Assembly: GCA_010092805.1 (NCBI GenBank)
Contig: JAADYY010000037.1
Coordinates: 1-11,806 of the forward strand
DNA from: Chloroflexota bacterium
GTDB lineage: Bacteria > Chloroflexota > Anaerolineae > Aggregatilineales > Phototrophicaceae
Direction: 5' to 3'
DNA: 11,806 nt
Shown: positions 6,692 to 11,806 of the stretch, piece after piece
Layout of the letters: the number at the start of each line of letters is the position of its first letter
Numbering within the stretch: position 1 is the stretch's first letter
The notes under the pieces: model-generated
Databases searched by the model: none
What the model saw: only the letters and a program-made list of their open reading frames with translations
What the model was told of the DNA's origin: nothing
Made by a program: the position numbers and the translations under genes

Positions 6692-7435
6692 ATGGATTTA
6701 GCGCAGTTCCAGACGCAAAATGCTCTGAACTTCAAGGATCTGAAGCTGCTTCAACAGGCGCTCACCCATCGGTCGTTCGTCAATGAGAACACGGGCGACG
6801 ATTTGGTGGATAACGAACGGCTGGAATTTCTGGGCGACGCGGTGCTGGACTTCCTCACAGGGGATATGCTTTACCGCCGCGAACCACCGATGCCAGAGGG
6901 CGACCTGACACGGCTGCGGGCGGCACTCGTGCGCACCGAGTCGTTAGCCACGCTTGCACACGAATGCCAGGTCGGTGAGGCGCTCCGCATGGGGCGCGGC
7001 GAAGACAACAGCGGCGGGCGTGAACGCCCCAACAATCTCTGCGGCGCGTTTGAAGCGGTGATCGGGGCGCTGTACCTCGATCAGGGGTTGCAGGCCGTAC
7101 GCGACTTTGTCATGCCGATGCTGGAGACACGATTGGAGCAGGTGATCGCCGAAGCGCTCGACAAAGACGCCCGCAGCTTGCTGCAAGAACACAGCCAGGC
7201 CGAATATAACCTGACGCCCGCCTACCGCACGGTTGAAGCGACTGGCCCCGACCATGAGAAGGAATTCACAATTGAAGTCCTGATCGGGGAGCAGGTGGTT
7301 GGGCGCGGCGTCGGGCGCAGCAAACAAGCCGCTTCACAGGCTGCCGCGCGTGCGGGGCTTAAGCGGCTGCGCAGCGGCAAATTTGTCCTCGAAGAGCCGC
7401 CAACCCAACCGCCTATGGCTCCAGAAGGCGGTTGA
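6692..7435 (+). CDS. rnc: Ribonuclease III
   Basis: RNase III cleaves double-stranded RNA, including rRNA precursors, as a dimer. The 247-residue protein has the endonuclease domain at about 8-150 with the signature NERLEFLGDAVL (41-52), giving E42, E45 and D49. The second metal-site segment is NNLCGAFEAVIGALYLD (114-130), where E121 corresponds to E. coli E117. The position matching E. coli D114 is Gly118 here (codon GGC). A double-stranded RNA binding domain follows at about 158-228 (ARSLLQEHSQ at the start, GRSKQAASQAAA at 208-219). A Pro-rich tail ends the protein. The ATG lies 12 nt after fabF with only a weak upstream purine run, so translational coupling to fabF is likely. The 3' end overlaps the convergent membrane-protein gene by 23 nt. 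Confidence 0.96.
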   Translation: MDLAQFQTQNALNFKDLKLLQQALTHRSFVNENTGDDLVDNERLEFLGDAVLDFLTGDMLYRREPPMPEGDLTRLRAALVRTESLATLAHECQVGEALRMGRGEDNSGGRERPNNLCGAFEAVIGALYLDQGLQAVRDFVMPMLETRLEQVIAEALDKDARSLLQEHSQAEYNLTPAYRTVEATGPDHEKEFTIEVLIGEQVVGRGVGRSKQAASQAAARAGLKRLRSGKFVLEEPPTQPPMAPEGG

Positions 7436-9500
7436 CATCGACTCCGGCGAATGCCAGCGCGTGATCAGAGGCTCCGTTGTTGATCACACCCGAACCTGCT
7501 GATGTCAGGTTGCGCAGCCACAGGTAATCGAAGCGGGCGGGCGGCAGCCCCGAGCGCGCGAAGGTCGCGCAGGTTTGGATGGGGCAACCGGCAAACGGGT
7601 CAGCGAAACCGGTCAACGCGGGAAGCTCTTCGATCAGCGGCGAGTCTGGGACGTTATTGAATGTGCCACCGATGATTGTACGCCCCAGCACACCATCGGG
7701 ATGATGGTTGGCAATGACTTGCAGCAGGGCGTTGCGCTGAAACAGTTGATCCTGCTGCTGTAGATCAAGCCCCTCCTGGCCCGCGATCTCGAACAGGGGG
7801 CTGAGCCACGTGTTGTAGAGGGTGAGCACCACCCCCGGTTCAGGCTGCATCTGCACCCGTTGGACACCCGTTTGCTGGCCGATGCTGGGCAGAAGTTCGC
7901 CGTCATCAAAGGCGATTCCGATCTTGGATAGCACCGCCAGACCTTGCAGCCCCTCGTTGGTGGGGAAAAAGCGCCGATCCATGCCTAAACGGCGTGCGAG
8001 CCACAGCGGTTGATCGACGCCGAAACTCGCCAACCGACCCGCTTCGATCTCTTGTACCAGAACGACTTGAACACCGCTGACATCGATTGCGCTGGCGACC
8101 GCTTCCAGGTTGTAATCGTAAAACTCGCTGTAGCCGCCGTGAATGTTGAAGGTGCCCACTCGGAATTCGTCGATGCTTTCTTCCTCAACGACCGGGGGAC
8201 GCGCCGCGAACGCTGCCCCCAAACTTGCGCCGATCACCAGAAGTGAAGCGAAGAGGGTGACTGCCCAGGTGCTGCCCAACCAGGGGATGCGGCGCTGGGT
8301 CTGCGTCATGGGGATCGCAGCGAGAAACACGGCGAGCAGCAACAGTGCCAACCCCAGCCCGCGAAACCCGCGCAGCAGCGGCGGAATGATCGGGTTGAGG
8401 AACGCCAGATCGCCGGTGAAGTCGCGGACGAAAGCGTATTCGTAAATGAAGTTGTCACCAATGACCAACAGCCCGAAAACCATCACCCCCAGAATCAACC
8501 ACAAACCGCCGAAACCGCGTTCACGCCCGGTTTTGGGGCGCACAACCCACCACCACATCAAGCTGATGACGGCTTGCGCGATCACCAGTGACGCCCCGGC
8601 GACCACGCCCTGAAAACGCGTGCCGATAACGATGAGCAAGGCGGCCAGCAGCATCCACGTCCAACCGCGCATACGGCCATCAAACAAGCCGATGAAGCGC
8701 CGCGCGCGCCCGCGCACCACCGGAACGACAGGCAGCAGCGTCGCCGCGAGGACGAAGGGCACGAACGTCGTGTAATCGACATCTGCACGGCCAGCGATGG
8801 CGTTGGGCAGCGCGAGCAGCGCCAATTGCAGGTACAGCAGCCCGGCCAACCCAAAGCCACCCCAGAGCGGCAGCAGACCGCGATCTGCGGCGATGGCCGG
8901 AGAGTCTGGGTTGCTGCGGGCGCGGCGCTGCTCCCACCCCACACTGATCAAGGTGAGCAGCACAACGGCCACCGACAGCCCGACCTGAATGTTGAGATAG
9001 CTGGGCGACCACGACGGATCGAGCGTATTGCCGACAGCGCGAAACAACTGGTCGAGCGCGAACCCGAAGACAAATACATAGGGCACGATGCGGACACGGT
9101 GGCGCGCGAGCACCGCTAAATACAGCAGGCCGCCACCCACCGTCAGGGCCGCCGCCGATGTTGGCGTCAACCCAATATCGGCCAGCATCAAGGCACGGCC
9201 TGCTGCTGTGATCACTGCTGCGATCACCAGCAGCGAGCGCAGGTGACCCAACAGCACCGCAAAGAGCGGCAACGCTAACATATACACAGCGAACGTGATC
9301 TCGTCGCCGACAACGACCGGATCGACAACGCCGGGTAAGTCCGCTGGCAGTGCGGCTGGATCAAGGGCGAGGAGCGCGGCGGCCCCGGCCACACGGCTGT
9401 ACAACATCCCGATCAGGAAGCGTGTCGCCTGGACGAAAAATAGGCCGATGAGTGCCGCCTCGATCAAGGCGAGGTGATGGGGTTGCAGCCGTCTGAGCAT
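7413..9500 (-). CDS. Polytopic membrane protein with C-terminal endonuclease/exonuclease/phosphatase (EEP) domain, altered active site
   Basis: From ATG 9500-9498 the protein has 695 residues. AAGGG lies 5 nt upstream, and I reject the longer in-frame start at 9566 because it adds a 22-residue non-conserved extension. Residues 1-435 carry roughly 13 hydrophobic segments (about 11-34, 67-84, 88-106, 116-132, 170-188, 209-234, 244-262, 280-320, 333-350, 380-398, 410-433). Residues about 443-690 form an EEP (DNase I-like) domain: GTFNIHGG (449-456), VQE (482-484), FDYLW (657-661) and ASDHA (677-681). Two hallmark motifs are changed: the usual NTHL reads NTWL (563-566) and the usual GDFN reads GTFN (612-615). 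A nearby cysteine pair CPIQTC (639-644) fits an extracytoplasmic location. EEP enzymes cut nucleic acids, inositol phosphates or sphingomyelin. Membrane-linked forms include the Cwh43 type in lipid remodelling. The substrate here is unknown, and the changed residues make catalysis doubtful. Confidence 0.85.
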   Translation of the reverse strand: MLRRLQPHHLALIEAALIGLFFVQATRFLIGMLYSRVAGAAALLALDPAALPADLPGVVDPVVVGDEITFAVYMLALPLFAVLLGHLRSLLVIAAVITAAGRALMLADIGLTPTSAAALTVGGGLLYLAVLARHRVRIVPYVFVFGFALDQLFRAVGNTLDPSWSPSYLNIQVGLSVAVVLLTLISVGWEQRRARSNPDSPAIAADRGLLPLWGGFGLAGLLYLQLALLALPNAIAGRADVDYTTFVPFVLAATLLPVVPVVRGRARRFIGLFDGRMRGWTWMLLAALLIVIGTRFQGVVAGASLVIAQAVISLMWWWVVRPKTGRERGFGGLWLILGVMVFGLLVIGDNFIYEYAFVRDFTGDLAFLNPIIPPLLRGFRGLGLALLLLAVFLAAIPMTQTQRRIPWLGSTWAVTLFASLLVIGASLGAAFAARPPVVEEESIDEFRVGTFNIHGGYSEFYDYNLEAVASAIDVSGVQVVLVQEIEAGRLASFGVDQPLWLARRLGMDRRFFPTNEGLQGLAVLSKIGIAFDDGELLPSIGQQTGVQRVQMQPEPGVVLTLYNTWLSPLFEIAGQEGLDLQQQDQLFQRNALLQVIANHHPDGVLGRTIIGGTFNNVPDSPLIEELPALTGFADPFAGCPIQTCATFARSGLPPARFDYLWLRNLTSAGSGVINNGASDHALAFAGVDVNRLLEP

Positions 9501-9564
9501 AGGGTCCCTTGTCTCCCGGTGTGCGGTGCCCGGTGCGGTGGGCTGGGAAGCGCGCCCCACACCC

Positions 9565-9594
9565 ACAATACGAACTGGCTCTGGAAAAAGTCTA
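9565..9594 (-). promoter_or_regulatory. Weak candidate promoter for the membrane-EEP gene
   Basis: On the minus strand, TAGACT (9594-9589) and TATTGT (9570-9565) are 18 nt apart, each matching four of six consensus bases. This would give a leader of about 58 nt. It overlaps the spacer of the opposing promoter at 9581-9609. Low confidence, found by eye only. Confidence 0.2.
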
Positions 9595-9609
9595 CTCCAA
9601 CGCTATAAT
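9581..9609 (+). promoter_or_regulatory. Predicted promoter of the amidohydrolase-CYTH gene
   Basis: A perfect -10 box TATAAT lies at 9604-9609, with a poor -35 (CTGGAA, 9581-9586) 17 nt upstream. Transcription would start near 9616 and give a leader of about 34 nt before ATG 9650. The leader holds a strong but distant AAGGAGG (9626-9632) and a better placed AGAGG (9641-9645). This promoter also argues against the longer reading frame that would start at 9509, since that start lies upstream of it. Confidence 0.5.
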
Positions 9610-9649
9610 CTCGCCAATTGTGGGGAAGGAGGCTCAGGAAAGAGGCGCA

Positions 9650-11644
9650 ATGATGGAACGAGCGGACATTATCCTCGCTGCTGGGTTGGTGGTGACCATG
9701 AACCAGCAGTTTGATCTCATCCCCGATGGGGCGGTGGTGGTGCGCGGGGATGCGATCCTCGCGGTGGGGCCAAGCGCGGACATTCTGAGCCGTTACAGCG
9801 CCGAGACTGTGATCGATTGTGCGGGGCAGTATATCTTGCCCGGCCTTGTCAACGCGCATACCCACGTTCCTATGACGCTGGTGCGTGGGTTGGCCGACGA
9901 TCTGCGTCTGGATGTGTGGCTGATCGGCTATATGATGCCGACCGAGCGTGAATTCGTCGATCCGGAGTTCTGCCGGTTGGGGACGCTGGTCGGGTGCGCC
10001 GAGATGATTCGCAGCGGCATCACCACATTCGCCGACATGTACTACTACGAAGCCGAGATCGCAGCGGCGACGGTGCAGGCGGGGATGCGCGCTGTGCTGG
10101 GGCAAACGGTGCTCAAATTTCCCGCACCGGATGCCGAGACTTTCGAGATCAGTTTGGCGTATTGTCGTCAATTCATCGAAGATTGGCGCGATCACCATCT
10201 GATCACACCGACGGTAGCGCCACATGCGCCTTACTCAAACACTGATGAGACGCTCCGCCGCTGTGCCGAACTCGCGCGCGAATTTGACGTGCCGCTGCTG
10301 ACGCACATCGCCGAAACGCACTCGGAAGTTGAGGACAGCATCCGCGACACGGATCAGCGGGTGGTGGCCCACATGGACGTGACAGGCGTCTTTCAGTCGC
10401 ATGTGGTGGGGGCACACTGCGTCCACATCAACGAGCATGAGATGCGAATTCTCAAGCAGTGGAACGCGGCAGTCGCGCACTGCCCCACAGCCAATCTCAA
10501 GCTTGCCAGCGGCATCGCACCAATCGTGCACGTCCTCAATCAAGGCTTGACCGTTGCCATCGGGACAGACGGCCCGGCCAGCAATAACGATCTCGATATG
10601 TTCGAGGAGATGCGTTTGGCGGCGCTGCTCGCCAAGACGGCCAGCGGCGACCCAACCGCACTCCCGGCACGTCAGGCGCTGTTGATGGCGACGCGGCACG
10701 GCGCGCAGGCGCTGTCATTGGGTGAGGTCACGGGCAGTTTAGAGCCGGGCAAACGTGCCGACGTGATGGTCATGGACTCCAAGACGCTGCACAACACGCC
10801 GCACTTCATGCGCGATCCTGATGCGGTCTATTCGCGGATCGTGTATGCGGGCAAAGCGAGCGATGTGCGGCATGTGCTCTGCAATGGGCAGATTTTGATG
10901 CGTGACCGCGCACTGCAAACACTCGATGAGCCAGCGTTGTTGGCGCAGGCCGCCGAGTATTCGCGCCAGATCGACGAATTCCTGATCCAACGCGAGGGCA
11001 GCGTCCTGAGCAAGCTGCTGGCGCTCACAGATTTGGAACAGCGCGAGAGCTTCGAGGTGCAGGTGAAAGCGGAACTGCCCGATGAGGCCCTCGTCAAACT
11101 GCTGCTGGAACACCCAGATGTCGAGATCTTGCGGCGAGTGCGCTATCGTCAGTATGATACGTATTTCCTGTTCGATGACCCAGATAACAGCCGGCTGCGG
11201 TTCCGCGAAGAATACCGGATGAATGCTCAGGATCAAGTTGAGTTGGTGCGCAGCCGCTTGACGCTGACGCTGCCGACCAAAGAGCGCCAGTTCCATTCGA
11301 CGATTTTGCTGTCGCATTCGCGCTTCATGGCCGATGCGAATCGTCCGCTGCGCTTCTACCGCGAATATTTCCAGCCCATCGAGGAACGCGAGCTTCACAA
11401 GGAGCGCCGCCGCTGGAATATCCACTATCAGGGGGTGCTGTTCTATGTGAATGTGGACACCGTTTCGAAGCCGGAACTGCCGGGGATGTTTATCGAACTC
11501 AAGACGCGCACCTGGTCCGCATCTGACGCGGAGAACAAATCGGATCGTATTCAGGAGATGCTGTCGATCCTCGGTTTAGAGTCGCATCGCGCTATCGGGA
11601 CGGACTATCTGGAGATGCAAAGCGCCGACGGGGCGCAGTCATGA
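9650..11644 (+). CDS. MtaD/SsnA-type amidohydrolase (adenosine-type deaminase family) fused to a C-terminal CYTH triphosphate-tunnel domain
   Basis: The protein has 664 residues from ATG 9650 (9653 is also possible), supported by AGAGG at 9641-9645. Residues 1-430 are an amidohydrolase of the methylthioadenosine/S-adenosylhomocysteine deaminase group: PGLVNAHTH (64-72, metal ligands H70 and H72), PHAPYS (191-196), HIAETH (219-224, H219 and E222), GAHCVH (254-259, H256), IGTDGPASNN (304-313, D307) and GSLEPGKRADVMV (362-374). All expected metal and proton-transfer residues are present. Residues about 432-465 are a helical linker. Residues about 466-657 look like a CYTH domain (class IV adenylyl cyclase/thiamine triphosphatase superfamily): EVQVK (469-473), QYDTYF (501-506), RLRFREE (515-521), and KPELPG followed by FIELKTRTW (607-622). 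Members typically bind triphosphates or polyphosphate with metal ions. The substrate of the fusion cannot be read from sequence. The family also contains chlorohydrolases and guanine deaminases. The gene is divergent from the EEP gene. Confidence 0.85.
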   Translation: MMERADIILAAGLVVTMNQQFDLIPDGAVVVRGDAILAVGPSADILSRYSAETVIDCAGQYILPGLVNAHTHVPMTLVRGLADDLRLDVWLIGYMMPTEREFVDPEFCRLGTLVGCAEMIRSGITTFADMYYYEAEIAAATVQAGMRAVLGQTVLKFPAPDAETFEISLAYCRQFIEDWRDHHLITPTVAPHAPYSNTDETLRRCAELAREFDVPLLTHIAETHSEVEDSIRDTDQRVVAHMDVTGVFQSHVVGAHCVHINEHEMRILKQWNAAVAHCPTANLKLASGIAPIVHVLNQGLTVAIGTDGPASNNDLDMFEEMRLAALLAKTASGDPTALPARQALLMATRHGAQALSLGEVTGSLEPGKRADVMVMDSKTLHNTPHFMRDPDAVYSRIVYAGKASDVRHVLCNGQILMRDRALQTLDEPALLAQAAEYSRQIDEFLIQREGSVLSKLLALTDLEQRESFEVQVKAELPDEALVKLLLEHPDVEILRRVRYRQYDTYFLFDDPDNSRLRFREEYRMNAQDQVELVRSRLTLTLPTKERQFHSTILLSHSRFMADANRPLRFYREYFQPIEERELHKERRRWNIHYQGVLFYVNVDTVSKPELPGMFIELKTRTWSASDAENKSDRIQEMLSILGLESHRAIGTDYLEMQSADGAQS

Positions 11645-11652
11645 GGGGGGTG

Positions 11653-11682
11653 TGGCGTGCGCTAATAAAACCGCGCACGCCA
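11653..11682. terminator. Perfect 10-bp inverted repeat between convergent genes, likely bidirectional terminator
   Basis: TGGCGTGCGC (11653-11662) pairs perfectly with GCGCACGCCA (11673-11682) around a 10-nt A/T-rich loop. It begins 8 nt after the stop of the amidohydrolase-CYTH gene and ends 3 nt before the stop codon of the convergent gene. The placement fits a terminator shared by both genes. No U-tract follows on either strand, so it would be a non-classical or Rho-assisted terminator, or an RNA-end stabiliser. Confidence 0.55.
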
Positions 11683-11685
11683 AGT

Positions 11686-11806
11686 CTAACAAGTTGAGTG
11701 GATCAAAATGCCGACGGGGTAGGCTTGGCGCAATTCGTTGTACAAGCTGATTGCCGCTTCAGTTTGCAACACATGGGTTTCGATGTTCTTCTTGGCTAAG
11801 AATGCA
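11686..11806 (-). CDS. 3' end of a probable Mth938-like domain protein (partial, 5' end outside window)
   Basis: On the minus strand, one frame stays open from the right edge to TAG at 11688-11686, encoding 39 residues. It contains FLAKKNIETHVLQTEAA, then SLYNEL, and ends ILIHSTC. The pattern of a 'xxIExxVLxTxxAxxLYNEL' segment followed by a short hydrophobic strand and H-[ST]-T-C resembles the C-terminus of Mth938-like (DUF498/NDUFAF3-related) proteins as I remember them. Members are small proteins of poorly known function. With only the tail visible, the family call is tentative, although the reading frame itself looks real because it ends just beside a terminator-like hairpin. Confidence 0.5.
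   Translation of the reverse strand, partial: AFLAKKNIETHVLQTEAAISLYNELRQAYPVGILIHSTC

Noticed and set aside
9501..9566. Upstream extension of the membrane-EEP gene to 9566
   Set aside because: It adds a 22-residue non-hydrophobic stretch before the first membrane segment and lacks a ribosome site, whereas ATG 9500 has AAGGG 5 nt upstream.
9509..9649. Upstream extension of the amidohydrolase to a start at 9509
   Set aside because: The extension contains the TATAAT promoter, has no Shine-Dalgarno and encodes a low-complexity Arg/Pro segment. ATG 9650 begins where the family begins.
9464..10225. Minus-strand frame opposite the start of the amidohydrolase gene
   Set aside because: It overlaps the divergent promoter region and the HxH region of the amidohydrolase, with no protein-family signal of its own.
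10739..11425. Minus-strand frame of 228 codons opposite the CYTH part of the fusion
   Set aside because: The sense frame shows CYTH-type motifs. The antisense product shows none.
1..11806. Search for defence system, prophage, CRISPR, tRNA or insertion element
   Set aside because: I saw no phased direct repeats, transposase motifs, tRNA-like cloverleaf or terminal inverted repeats. The CHAT gene alone is not enough to call a defence system.

Overview
The window reads as a gene-dense, GC-rich bacterial chromosome segment with mostly housekeeping genes. Protein style and content suggest Chloroflexota (Anaerolineae-like): a CHAT protease carrying a CARDB domain, a short NG-only FtsY, a fused MoaD-MoaE, and a multi-TM protein with an endonuclease/exonuclease/phosphatase (EEP) tail. 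This assignment is inference from family resemblance. I see no tRNA, rRNA, CRISPR array, transposase or att-like repeat.

Left block, minus strand (1-3899): ftsY, prfB and a CHAT-TM-CARDB protein lie head to tail with gaps of about 30 nt, so they look like one operon. The CHAT gene runs off the left edge. A divergent promoter region (3900-4060) separates this block from the plus-strand block.

Middle block, plus strand (4061-7435): moaC and a moaD-moaE fusion, with stop and start codons abutting, supply the molybdopterin-forming steps of molybdenum cofactor synthesis. After 138 nt come fabF (fatty acid elongation) and rnc (RNase III), 12 nt apart. No acpP, fabD or fabG accompanies fabF.

Right block (7413-11806): a minus-strand polytopic membrane protein with an extracytoplasmic EEP domain overlaps the end of rnc by 23 nt. 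Divergent from it is the most unusual gene in the window, a single reading frame joining an MtaD/SsnA-type amidohydrolase (adenosine-type deaminase family) to a C-terminal CYTH (triphosphate tunnel) domain. A perfect 10-bp inverted repeat follows. The right edge holds the 3' end of a minus-strand gene resembling the Mth938-like family.

The best candidate for something undescribed is the deaminase-CYTH fusion. Other points of interest are the EEP domain with two replaced active-site residues, the MoaD-MoaE fusion with a buried Gly-Gly, RNase III with a Gly at a usual metal-ligand Asp, and the CHAT-CARDB protein in a translation/secretion operon.
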